Below, piece after piece: positions 32,360 through 43,517 of a stretch of 64,000 nt of DNA. This DNA is from Gracilariopsis chorda (Eukaryota; Rhodophyta; Florideophyceae; Gracilariales; Gracilariaceae): NCBI GenBank assembly GCA_003194525.1, contig NBIV01000115.1, forward strand, positions 162,692 through 226,691, given 5' to 3'. Position numbers and translations under genes: made by a program. A model generated the notes under the pieces. That model was not told the origin of the DNA. It did no database searches and saw nothing but the letters and a program-made list of their open reading frames with translations. Each line of letters begins with the position of its first letter. Position 1 is the first letter of the stretch.

Positions 32360-32450
32360 ATTTGGGGGAGGGGGAGGGGGAGGGGGAGGGGGAGGGGGAG
32401 GGAAGTGGGAGATGTAGAGGGTTGGGGAGGGTTGGGGGGGGGGGGGGGGT
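32357..32450 (+). repeat. GGGGGA microsatellite and G-run
   Basis: Seven or more units of GGGGGA near 32362-32403, followed by a run of 13 or more G near 32435-32450. The tract has strong potential for G-quadruplexes on the + strand. It sits between two minus-strand genes. Confidence 0.9.
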
Positions 32451-32786
32451 GAGGGTTGTGACGACGGTGAGCGGGATGGGGGATGTGTGTGAATGCGCGC
32501 AGGGTAACTCTACATGAGTTGGTAGATAGGGTAAAGATAGAGATAGATAAGGCTAGGCGGACGGTGGATGGCGCAGTTTGACGGCGCAAGACGCGCTCCA
32601 GGAGCGGGTGGCATGCGCAGCGCACGCGTTGCGCACGCGCAGGCGCTGCTCTCTGCCACGTAGCACAGCGCCGAAGGTGCGCATCGCTTACGTATCGCGC
32701 TTGCAGTGCGCGCCATGGCAGCGGAAAGCTGCGCACAGCAGCCGGCAGCTGCCACGTTTCGCGGCAGCCGCGCCGCACAGCGCAGC

Positions 32787-34217
32787 TTACAGCTCATCCC
32801 TGCCTTCGGCCATTGGCGCCGGCTCGTCGTGCATGAGCGAGCCGGCATCCGGCGCCCTTCTGCCGGACGCTTCGAAAGCTCCAAACGCCACCGCGCCCGC
32901 GCCGTGCAGCCATTGCGGCGCGCCTCCCACAAAGCGCTTGCCGTTCGCGCTAATAGCCACGTTCCATCCGAAGAAGCTCTCCCGACCTCCTCGTTCCCCC
33001 GCGATAGACACCGTTTCACCAAGCTCCCACCGGCTTCCCCGCACTCCCAGCACCTCCTCGTACAAGTGCACCACGCCCAAGTCCTTCTCCCGGCCCTCGT
33101 TCACGCCCGGCGCTCCTACCGCCAGCACCTTCCCGTCCGCTGACAGCGCCACCGCACCCCCGAAATTGTCCTCCTCCTTCGCCTCCTCCGCGTTCACCTC
33201 ATACACGAACTCGTACTTCTTCCCTACGCCCTCTCTTCGAAACACGTATACAGCCCCTGTGTACTCGTTCTCCCCGTCGGCCCCAACTGCGACTGTATCA
33301 CCGCTTTCATCCACCGCCACCCCATATCCAAAGAATCCCAATCGCTGCGCCTTGGGCGACTCCAGTCGCTGCAATAACTTCCACTCCCGTCCGCCTTCTC
33401 CATCCCGATGGAACACATACACCGCCCCTCTTTCCTCATTGTATCCAATGCTACTCGCAACCAAAATGTCCCCCTTTCTGTTCATTCCCAGGCTCGTCCC
33501 AAAGTTATTCCTGATGCGAATGCCTCTATCCCCCACACTATCCGTATGATCCGGCGGTGCAATTGTCTCACTCAGCACACATCGCTTGCACCCTTTCTCA
33601 CATTCATACACAAACAACACTCCATTATTCGCGCGTTTCCCTTTTGCACTCGTCGCCAACACAGTGCATTCATCATTCACTACCACGTCCCATCCAAATG
33701 CATCTCCAGGTCGTCCGTCATCCACTTGAAGTTGTCCAATCTGCTCCCAACCCTTGCCCCGAAACGCAGACGAACAGCATTCAAACACATAAACAGCGCC
33801 GCGTTGGGTACCATGTCCAGGTGCCCCGACGACAACCCGCGAACCATCCCCCGACAAAGCACATGAAAACCCAAATCCACTTCCACGTGCCACCACTCGT
33901 AACTCATGCAAGCTCTTCTCTTCAGCGCGTTCCGTGTCATTAGCACGTACTTTTGTACGACGCCAATGAGAGAGCCGATCACCCGGTGCTGTCACCATGT
34001 CGTATACATACACCGCTCCGCTGTACTTGTCGTATCCGTTTGCTCCCACTATGATCCGCAGCCCATCGTTGCTTATACACGTGCTTTGTCCAAATTTTAG
34101 ATTGTCGTTTCTGTCCCCATGCGGTGCCTGTACCAGTAGTCGTTTTGCATTCGCCCACCCACCGCACAAGGTAACCACGCATGCAAACAACACCAAATTC
34201 CTCAACGTTGCCGCCAT
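32787..34217 (-). CDS. Secreted FG-GAP beta-propeller protein
   Basis: 476 residues. The N-terminus is a clear signal peptide (LRNLVLFACVVTLCGGWANA, then KRLL). Six or seven repeats of an FG-GAP type follow, each with a form like FGxxVAxSxDGxxxxVGAP and then GAVYVF (for example FGFSCALSGDGSRVVVGAPG and FGWDVVVNDECTVLATSAKG), as in the N-terminal propeller of integrin alpha chains. No membrane segment or GPI signal is seen, so the product is probably secreted or cell-wall associated. The last repeat is followed by about 30 unstructured residues. The ligand is unknown. The + strand also has a 323-codon open frame over part of this gene, which is a shadow. Confidence 0.85.
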   Translation of the reverse strand: MAATLRNLVLFACVVTLCGGWANAKRLLVQAPHGDRNDNLKFGQSTCISNDGLRIIVGANGYDKYSGAVYVYDMVTAPGDRLSHWRRTKVRANDTERAEEKSLHELRVVARGSGFGFSCALSGDGSRVVVGAPGHGTQRGAVYVFECCSSAFRGKGWEQIGQLQVDDGRPGDAFGWDVVVNDECTVLATSAKGKRANNGVLFVYECEKGCKRCVLSETIAPPDHTDSVGDRGIRIRNNFGTSLGMNRKGDILVASSIGYNEERGAVYVFHRDGEGGREWKLLQRLESPKAQRLGFFGYGVAVDESGDTVAVGADGENEYTGAVYVFRREGVGKKYEFVYEVNAEEAKEEDNFGGAVALSADGKVLAVGAPGVNEGREKDLGVVHLYEEVLGVRGSRWELGETVSIAGERGGRESFFGWNVAISANGKRFVGGAPQWLHGAGAVAFGAFEASGRRAPDAGSLMHDEPAPMAEGRDEL

Positions 34218-36450
34218 GTCGTGTATGTGGCTTTTGGAACAGCCCGACTTGCTGCAATGAAGGCATCACTTGATGCATCTTCAAATAGCTACCACCATCA
34301 CATCGCTACATCATCTACGCAATTGAAATGACAAGAGCGCACAAGACCGCCGTGAACGACGTACATTCAGTAGCGTACAGTGGATAGCTTCACACACAAA
34401 TTCTGCCACATGATGCGTTTTTCGCATATGGGAGAATGTCAACACGTCGTTTCTGATGAAAGTGTTATCATCGTGCCGCGCGACAAACCGCCACTCCACA
34501 TCAATTCGAAGCAACCTTCGAATTGAATAGCTCGCTGGCACGTATTCTGCGTCCCAAGCGTGGCTCCGTGTCTTGACTGTGTAGTTGCGGTGATCCGCCT
34601 TCACTGCTGTATGCCCATCTTTGGTACCGAAGGTACCCTTGGTACGTATCCCATCAACGTGCTCCACCCGTGCTCCGCGCATGCGGCCCCGCGTGCAGCA
34701 CACATCTCGTACACCTGTACACGGGGATTCGTCTATCTGGGTGGATGTGTTTGTGCACGGCAACAGGACACTAGAACGATCAGAATATTTCCGCCTTCTC
34801 TTGTGGCTCCGCTCCTGTCGTGGGTATTAGCCGTGCTATTTTCCCGAGACCAAACCAATGAAGCATGTCGCGGCAGAGCAAAGATATAGCAGGAAGAGAT
34901 TGCTTTATTCGTAGAGCATTCTTGAAGACGAATTTAAAACTTTGGTGCTTCCAATGTCGTACGCTTGTGTTGCTCACATTTCTGATGCCCGCAAAGAGAA
35001 TAAATGACACAGGAAGGGGCACGCGCAGGCTTTCTGAGTTTTCTCTGTTGTAATTGCCATTTGATAGAACTCAATTCTTACCCTGTTGGTGTGGCCACGG
35101 CTGTGACTTCTGCGTTGTTTGTGTCAAGATCGAACATCTCTCTGGAAGCGAACAAGATGTCATTCGATGTGAGAAAAACGTGCCTGTTTGTCTGAGCGCT
35201 CTAGCCTTGGGGGGTAGCTTTGAACAACAGAATGGATACAGTAGTCTCACAAAGCAATTCTCTACCCAACTTTCCTCCACAGATATCAAACCGTTGTAAC
35301 GTAGAATTGACTCATTGTTTTCGGCAGGCCACCGTTGTGCGTCGATACTACAGTATGTGACGCCGCGTGCGGAAGCGAGTGCTTTCAACATCGAACACTC
35401 TCGCTCATACACCGGAGACGGCCATACTTAGGGTTGAAGGAGAAAACACGGGCGCTGCGTGAGTAAATTCTGGCTCTCTGGCTATTTGTGGCCAGCATTC
35501 TACTCATAGATATGTTCCAGCCAGCCGTGTCCTGACAAAAGAGCTACCCGAAACCAGACTTGACATGTACGGCAGCCAACTGCGATTGGCGCCTTCGAAG
35601 CACCGATGGATGACCCTTACTACCATGCATGGGCATTCATTCAGCAGGTGAGACTGGCAGCGCAATGCTACGAGTAGCGTACCCTTTGGTACTTTGATGT
35701 CAGCAAAACGCGACACTCCCCCTCGCCTTGCAGTCTACGTTCTGTAAAGGACGGTGCGGGGTGAACTACTCCCGAGTTCTTTCGTTTCGACTGTAAGTCA
35801 CACAAAGGACGAGGTGTCCGCTGAAAAGGGAAGCAAGGCAAGGCAGCTACATATATCTAATATCTATCTGGAGCTTACGAGGACACTGTGAAGTGGTTCT
35901 GGAAAGGTCCGTTCGGGCTGTCAACGGCGCCGCACCGAGGGAGGACTTGGAGGATGCACAGCAACGGTAATTGCACACCGGGTGCCTGTAATTGATGGGC
36001 AATTGAAAGTCTCGCGTTTTTTTTGGTTCAGTTTGCGAAGCTGCTCAGGGGAGCAGAAGTGCTTCATTTTACATGTTCGCTAGACAACCCAGCACGCACT
36101 GCGCAGTACATCCGCGGGCATCACAGCCTTCACAGTTGGAAGTCTCTTCCACGCTTGGAGCCGTTCTCGCCTTCCCCACCCCCCGACACCCCTGTCCGTC
36201 AACTTCGCCTACTCCCCTTTCTTTGCTCTGCCAATCCCACTTTACGCCGAACCCGACCACCTTCCCCCTTTCGCCCAACTCATCCGCCGTCTATTCTACC
36301 TCGCGCTACCGCCCTCTTCTCCATTATCGCCTTGAAATCTTTTCCCTTCCCTTGCTTGTCGGACGGAGCATTCACCTCCTCGCGTCCTAACTTCCGCCAA
36401 TATTTTCAATAAGAGACCGGCAGCTGAATCGCGCCCCTCACAAATTCGAA
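34218..36450. other. Intergenic stretch with one strong hairpin
   Basis: The only notable structure is the hairpin at 34501-34526. It lies within a minus-strand 150-codon frame (34311-34763) that I do not trust. The last 350 bp are pyrimidine-rich and are probably the promoter and leader of the E2 gene. Confidence 0.5.
34501..34526. repeat. 11-bp perfect-stem hairpin
   Basis: TCAATTCGAAG, loop CAAC, CTTCGAATTGA. Intergenic; role unknown. Confidence 0.85.
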
Positions 36451-37281
36451 ATGGCTTCCACCAGCCAAGCAGCAATGCTGCTTATGCGTCAGCTCAAAGG
36501 TACAGCACTTCATATCCTTTCCGAATGCCATTGCATCATCGTTTGCGCAATACTCGTGAGTGTCTAACCCATTAATGTGTATTTTCTGTCCTACTTCAAA
36601 CGTTGCCTTCTTCTCGATAGAGCTCAACAAGAATATCGACTCGGGGTTCTCCGCTGGCCTCGTCGATGACTCAAACCCTTTTGAATGGCAGGTCATTCTC
36701 ACCGGACCACCAGACACTTTGTAGTAAGTTGTCTATATCTTTAACGCATACCCGAACAAGACCCACATCTCATCGACTTTGCGAAACTGACGTTATATTC
36801 GAATCTTATCATCGTATCTTCTTGCTTCGCAGCGACGGCGGTCTATTCAAAGCTAAGCTTTCTTTCCCCCCGGATTATCCGTACATGCCCCCAACAATGC
36901 GTTTTACATCAGATATGTGGCATCCAAACAGTAAGTCGCACTTTTTGCATTCAATATACCATCGCACGCCTTCACCTTCTAACTTTGACGCCCACTATCT
37001 CCATCGCGTTTCATCACCATATAGTTTACAAGGATGGAAAAGTCTGCATCTCCATACTGCACGCACCTGGTTCGGACCCTAATCAGTACGAGAACGCGTC
37101 TGAAAGATGGCTTCCCGTGCACACAGTCGAATCCATTCTGGTCTCAGTTATCTCAATGTTGTCTTGTCCCAATGATGAAAGCGCGGCCAACCTTGATGCT
37201 GCTAAAGAATGGAGAGAGACACCTGAGGTATTCAAGAAGAAAGTGCGTGAAACCGTGCGACGTGCACAAGAGGATTGGTGA
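36451..37281 (+). CDS. UBC7: Ubiquitin-conjugating enzyme E2, UBC7/UBE2G type, four exons
   Basis: The exons are 36451-36499, 36621-36723, 36833-36930 and 37025-37281. All joins are in phase and total 507 nt, giving 168 residues, the family's usual length. The donors are gtacag, gtaagt and gtaagt; the acceptors are gatag, cgcag and atatag. The UBC fold is complete, with [30 protein letters not shown] with catalytic Cys 91, and after it the acidic insert that marks the UBC7/UBE2G/CDC34 group ([17 protein letters not shown]). In yeast and animals this E2 serves ER-associated degradation with membrane RING ligases. The assignment to UBC7 rather than CDC34 rests on the absence of a long acidic tail. 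Confidence 0.93.
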
Positions 37282-37654
37282 TAGCCGAGCTTTACAAATA
37301 TCACAAACCTCCGCCTCTTCCCTGATCACGTATTATGCGTCATTCTAGCTCTCTACCGCGTCCAGACTGCGTTCTTGGCTTTAATCAATTCAGCCGTGCA
37401 GTCTGTCGGTTAGGAAGCGCGTATGCAGGACGTGTGCGTTGCCGAGGAGTCCTATTGTCCTTGTGCCGTTTCACGGAGTCAATTCTAGGTGTCATAAGCT
37501 CGTCATTAACTTGGATAAACGTAGATGTGCAAGAAATACGCTGGAAGTAGTGTTCGACTGTAGGCTTGTCATCCTTTCAGTTCGCATGCTCTATTACCAA
37601 GAGTGTCTCTTTTACGACAGGCGTATTAGCTACGATAATCCCATTGTACCAATC
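37282..37654. other. 3' junction between convergent genes
   Basis: This holds the 3' flanks of the UBC7-type gene and the CWC24-type gene. No gene or structure is seen. Confidence 0.55.
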
Positions 37655-38464
37655 CTAAAGCCCATGTTTGAGTTGTAACTTGGCGATTAGCTTGGGGGCA
37701 GGATTCAGTGTGTCCCGCAGTTGTTTCTTACAGATTGGACATGTTGAGTCCTTCTCCATTCTGGCAAGCGCGCATTTTTCGCAAAAGTAGTGGTCACAGA
37801 GAGTCTTTATAGGGCTCTTGAACTCCTCCCTGCAGAGAAAACATGCAAACGGAAGCCCGTCTTCGTCATACTCTTCCTTTTTTTCGTTGGCGTCTTCGTT
37901 ATTTGGGTTCTCACCGCGCAGCAGTGCGTCTCGCTTCCTCTTCTCCTTCTCAGCCCAGTCTCTTTCCAACTGCCAACCTGCTTTATAGTCACTGCGGTCG
38001 TGCAGGAACTTGCATGAATCTCCAAATCCACAGTATCCCGTTTCTTTATAGTCTTTGCAGACATCAGGCTGGTAATCCACCCTTACAGATGCTCGCAGGT
38101 GAGCAGGTGCTCGCATAGGACCAAAAGCTTTCTTCTTTGTCTTCGGTGGAGCTTCATCACCGCCGACATCACCTCTCTCTGCAGTCGCATTTTGAGTTGG
38201 AGCACTTTCCGCACCAGTGGAAAACAGCTCTCTCTGCCACGAAGAGTTTCTCTTTTTCGCTACCTTTGTTTTCTGTTGTGGAAGCTTGACTCGAGAATCG
38301 GTTTCGCCATCATCGACTGGTCTTGTCCTCTTTCTTGTTTTTGTAGCCCCGGAGCGCGCCCGCTTCTTAAATACGCCAGCTGTTGACCGTGTTGGTGTTG
38401 CAGATTCTTTAGAACGTTCGAGCTTCGTCATGTCCACCGATCTAATGCGGTGCGTAGCGTCCAC
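37655..38464 (-). CDS. CWC24: RNF113/CWC24 splicing factor (CCCH zinc finger plus RING)
   Basis: 269 residues. The N-terminal 115 are basic and disordered. A CCCH finger follows at about 132-152 (DVCKDYKETGYCGFGDSCKFLHDR), the conserved KAGWQLERDW, an acidic linker, then a C3HC4 RING (CFLCREEF ... CDHYFCEKCALARM ... TCPICKKQL). This order is specific to RNF113A/CWC24, a spliceosome factor at the catalytic activation step that also has E3 ligase activity in animals. The start could also be the Met at residue 12. The gene is convergent with the UBC7-type gene. Confidence 0.92.
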   Translation of the reverse strand: MDATHRIRSVDMTKLERSKESATPTRSTAGVFKKRARSGATKTRKRTRPVDDGETDSRVKLPQQKTKVAKKRNSSWQRELFSTGAESAPTQNATAERGDVGGDEAPPKTKKKAFGPMRAPAHLRASVRVDYQPDVCKDYKETGYCGFGDSCKFLHDRSDYKAGWQLERDWAEKEKRKRDALLRGENPNNEDANEKKEEYDEDGLPFACFLCREEFKSPIKTLCDHYFCEKCALARMEKDSTCPICKKQLRDTLNPAPKLIAKLQLKHGL

Positions 38465-40702
38465 CTAGATTTGATATGAGAGAGTCCGGCAAGAATGAGG
38501 CGCAGTCAAAACAAGAGAGTTTTATATGATAACCCCTATCTATCCCCGCCTTCGTAAACCAACAGGCTCCGTTTTTGTGTTTTATTCACACAGCGAGTAC
38601 AGTATCATACAGTGCGGACAAGAGTAAAATTGAGAATGGTAAATTACCAAATAGTGCTGTATCCTAAAGGTTTTTGAAAAGCAGATCTTCACGTTTTATC
38701 CGTAGTTTGAGTCTCACGCAGCCTTTCCGCAGAAATCGATATTGTTTGAAGGCCTTAAAGAAGCGAGGAGCACTTTGGATTGCAGTTCATAACTTCTTTG
38801 TATGAATCTCGAGTATGTTCCGTATTCCTTTTATACTATTCCATTACAGAGTCGATCACGCGTGCCAAGTGCGTTTTGTTCGTTTAGCATTCAGAGCTGC
38901 ATCCCAACAGTTTATCGCAAATATGCGAAATTGTCATTGACCTCATGTCACCATTAACAGCGCTCGCACTGTCCCAATTCTGGTGTGTGCAAGGTATTAG
39001 GCATAGAAGACTACTCATCTTGCAAACCTACGCGTGTTCTGGTTCAAGTATAACCTCATGAACATGTGAAGTTTGGTGACAATGCATTCACAGCGTGTTA
39101 TGCCCTGTAGCTTAGTGGTGCATGGCTCGACGATTTCTACCGTTGTTCGCATTTTAGGAAACGTGTGCGACGAAGAGAAGTGCATGCGATGCATCTGCAG
39201 AAGTTGCTCACTCTCGAAGCTTCGAGGGCGCTAGAGCTAGATTGTTCTCCATGAATCTCCCCAGCAAAACACTTGTTCACTATATTCGAGCGATTCCTCC
39301 GCAGATTGCCTCACATCGGCAGAAAATTTTCCGCTTTCCACATTCACATCGAGTTCTGGACTAGGAGACAAGTTTCAACGTCTCGACGAAACGATTTGAA
39401 AGAGTTACTTCTCATACGTGTGGAAGTTGTCTTAATCCTTTCGTACATCAGATGCAAACATCAGTTTCTGGTTCGTGTTTCTGTTGCCTTGAAATTACGA
39501 ATTGTGCAACACGCAATGCTCTAGATAACACTTGTATCTAAAGGTAATTTTCAAAGCAGCGGGAGAACTACCAAAGGTACCCACTGTGATTACTTGTACT
39601 ATCACGGGGATGCTGAAAGTTTCTTTGCTCGTCGTGATGATCCCGTTAAGGCCAGAAATTTGACGGTTCTTCTCAATGCACCGTGTTTGCTTTTCGGGCA
39701 GCATAAAAGGTTATGAGTGAAAATACAGGTACACGTAAGAAAAAAGAGGTTGGCTTGCTCAGTCTCCCTGTTTCGAATTCAAACCAGCAACCTTCCCTTT
39801 TCAAAAGCAATATCCTATCTACAAAGTGCATTCATTTGCATGATTCCACGGCTCAGTCTTACTAAGCTACATAAAGTACGTCTATTAAGTTTAAGACTAT
39901 GCATCTCTTATCCTTCACTGCTATGTGATCTAAAAGCCACATGTAATATCTTGCATGCTGCAGCCTCTGTTCCTCCAAGTCAGATTGCTCTCGCTACACA
40001 GACGAGTTGACACGAACATTTCTGCTTCTTGCCAAACATGCTCTGTTGTACGCAGTGTGTTCTGCGGCAAGTTGGTCCAGTGTCTCACAAGCATGCTTCA
40101 GTGATAGACGTCAAGAACAATGCAACTTGCGCCGAAGATAGTCTGGGCAGTACCGCTCGCAACAGTTCTCGATTGACTTGTATATACGCAAATGTCTACG
40201 CGAAGTCTTACTTCGACTTTTTACTCCGAATACCTGTACTTGTTCAACTAGCGTCGGAGAACAGGAGAGTACCGCCTTATCATTTCTCGAACACAGACAG
40301 AAAAGTAGTTTGTGGAACTTCAAAGAATGCTACAATTAACACAGATTATATCGAGCCTGACAGCATTGATGGGAGCCCTAGCAATGTAGATGCAGGAGAA
40401 GAGCTAGAGGCACAGAGCTCCGCTGCATGGCTCTACCAACACGTTGCTTCATTTACTACCAAACGACGGAATCAGCAAATTGCGAAAACCGGAAGTAAAC
40501 AACTTCTCTACCAAGGGACTCCGTAACTCGCAACCTGCGCAGTAGCACGCGATATCTGACACATCCCGCGACCCGAGAACGCCACTTCTACGCAATTCAA
40601 GGAAGGTGGGCAAGCTTTTTCACCCAAACGGTCACAAGGCGACGTCACCCTCTCCATTTGAAAGCTTATCTCCAAGATAAGGTTTGTGCTAAGCTTAACA
40701 TG
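38465..40702. other. Stretch without a supported gene
   Basis: A plus-strand 165-codon frame at 40029-40526 is the longest. It has no recognisable features and is not annotated. A tRNA-like A-box near 39115 was rejected. Confidence 0.5.
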
Positions 40703-41584
<882 letters not shown>

Positions 41585-42756
41585 CGGTACTACTTGTGTT
41601 ACAAACGGGTTGAAACTTAAGTGGGTAGACAGGCGTGGGTGAAGAGTGGCCTCGAGTAATCTTTCGTGATACGTCGAGCTCCCGAAGAACGAATTCGAAG
41701 ACCGCGAAAGAAGAGCCTTTAGTAGAGCAAGAAAGTGGTAGAACAAAAGATGAGGGCGTTTGTCCGTGGAAGCCGACCAAAGCAGGAGAGGTCAGCGAAG
41801 GGCTTCAAGTACGCGTGTGACGAGCGTTCGACTGCAAGAGCGAAAAATTGTAACCTTTGGACCCACTGCTTACACGCGGCAGAGACAAATTGCAACTTTG
41901 GGGAGCAAATGTCGAGAAACTTCGCATGCCGAGAGCTCTGCTGCGTGGCAACGTCAGAGCGGAGGAGCCTCCGTCACTTTTCGCTTCGAACAAATTTGTT
42001 CCGAATTGGGCCCAAAAACCTTCAACTTGGACGAAAACCTTTGCCCCTTCCGAGTAACAATTACAGGACGCTCGAAACTGAACTGTTGGTCCGCAGACAG
42101 TCTTGGACCGAGTGGGTCGTGTTTCACAACGTCAATACTGTTGACTCAACAGTGTGTGCTACTCTCACTGTTTTGCCCCGTTTGGTGGGGCCCTGACACT
42201 TCAATCTGGGAACTCCCTGCCGTACTTGTTCGACAAGCGTGGAGTCTATCGATTCATGAGTGTCTATATACAACGAAGTTCGAGATGACCGACCAATTCT
42301 AGGCCAAGTGCGGAACGTTTGCTTTCATGGGCTCCAGTAGCTTTTGGTAGCTGGCCCTGTTCCCGCTGTGTGCTTGAAAAGAATGAAGAACAGTGAGGTG
42401 AGAGTCGCAATGCAAAACTGTGAGCAAAGTGAAGAGCAAACCAAAGTTGCTGCGAACTGGAGTCCTCTTCGGCTTCGCCGAATTTTAGAGCTGGCAAATC
42501 CGAACGTTCCGAGATGAACTACATCAGAAGCAAATGAGCGTATGCCCTGACGCGGCGGTGTATTCTCGTGCAACCTTCGCCACTCTCGAATCTGTTGCAT
42601 GGCAAGTATGTTTCGCCGAATGCGATCCACCCAGCTTTCAATCTACGGGGGAAGTCATACAAATGATGACGTGTTGCAACCCGCAGTACCTCACTACCCC
42701 TACCTGACATGTACTAAGGGATACTTGTTTGAAGAGCTTTACGTGCTTCCGTTCAA
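41585..42756. other. Stretch between the UBE2D and Rab genes; possible exon on the minus strand
   Basis: A minus-strand frame near 42325-42640 (containing RRNILAMQQIREWRRLHEN and GIRSFASDVVHLG) reads somewhat like protein, but no family or splice path is evident. A plus-strand 180-codon frame at 41760-42302 also lacks support. Confidence 0.3.
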
Positions 42757-43517
42757 CTAACATGCACAATTCGGCTTATTCTTGTATAATCTCATGTCTT
42801 CTGTTATCTGTATGGCATCTATCTGCTGGGCCAGCGATGCTATCCCATTTGCACTGCTGCTGAAACAAGCAGTGTCAAGGAAAACACATAGCGTTCAACG
42901 GTTGCGATGAAAGCTGGTTAGTGTCGTCAAGGACCAACTCTTGTATAGAAGAAAATGAGTTCAACATACTTGTTCTCGTGAATATCTTTCGATATTGTTA
43001 CGAATGCCTCGAAAACGTTTTCCGCTGTTTTTGCTGAAGTCTCGATGTACCTCATACCGTACTTTCTTGCTAGAGATTCGGCGTCGTCCCGCCTTACTTC
43101 CCGTTGACTTTCCAAGTCACATTTATTTCCAATTAGTAGCGTACGTATAGAAGAAGAGGTGTTGTTTTCAATCTCTTCCAACCATGAATTTTCCACGCTG
43201 AGAAAGCTTTTTTCGTCGGTGATATCAAAAACAATGCCCACCCCATGAGCACCTCTGTAGTACGCAGCTGCTATTGTTCGAAAACGTTCTTGTCCAGCTG
43301 AATCCCATATCTGAAGTTTCACTCGCTTGTCTTCAATCTCGATTGTCCGTATTTTGAAGTCCACACCAATCGTACTTGTTTGACAGTCTGCGTACACCGA
43401 GTCAGCAAAGCGTGTTAGTATACACGACTTTCCAACACCTGAATCCCCGATCAAGAGTAGCTTATACAGGTAATGGTATTCTACCGAAGGTTGCACTTGA
43501 GTCTGGACGTCCGTCAT
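42757..43517 (-). CDS. Rab GTPase (Rab1/Rab8-like), two exons
   Basis: The exons are 43517-42970 and 42859-42757, with a gtatgt donor and a tttcag acceptor. They total 651 nt, so 216 residues. The G motifs are in order: GDSGVGKS (24-31), the effector region STIGVDFKIRTIE, WDSAGQE (Ser where most Rabs have Thr), GNKCD and ETSAK. The second exon restores the family's length and ends in NKPNCAC, a CXC double-geranylgeranylation signal, which confirms the splice. Rab1/8-type proteins act in secretory vesicle traffic; the exact subclass cannot be fixed by eye. I used the ATG at 43517 because the residues above it do not match the family. Confidence 0.94.

Noticed and set aside
32578-33549. 323-codon plus-strand ORF
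   Set aside because: It lies antisense to the FG-GAP gene and has the biased composition of a shadow frame.
39105-39175. tRNA-like segment with an A-box match (TAGCTTAGTGG)
   Set aside because: No B-box of the right form follows and the acceptor stem does not close.
41760-42302. 180-codon plus-strand ORF
   Set aside because: No recognisable features, and its composition is like random frames nearby.
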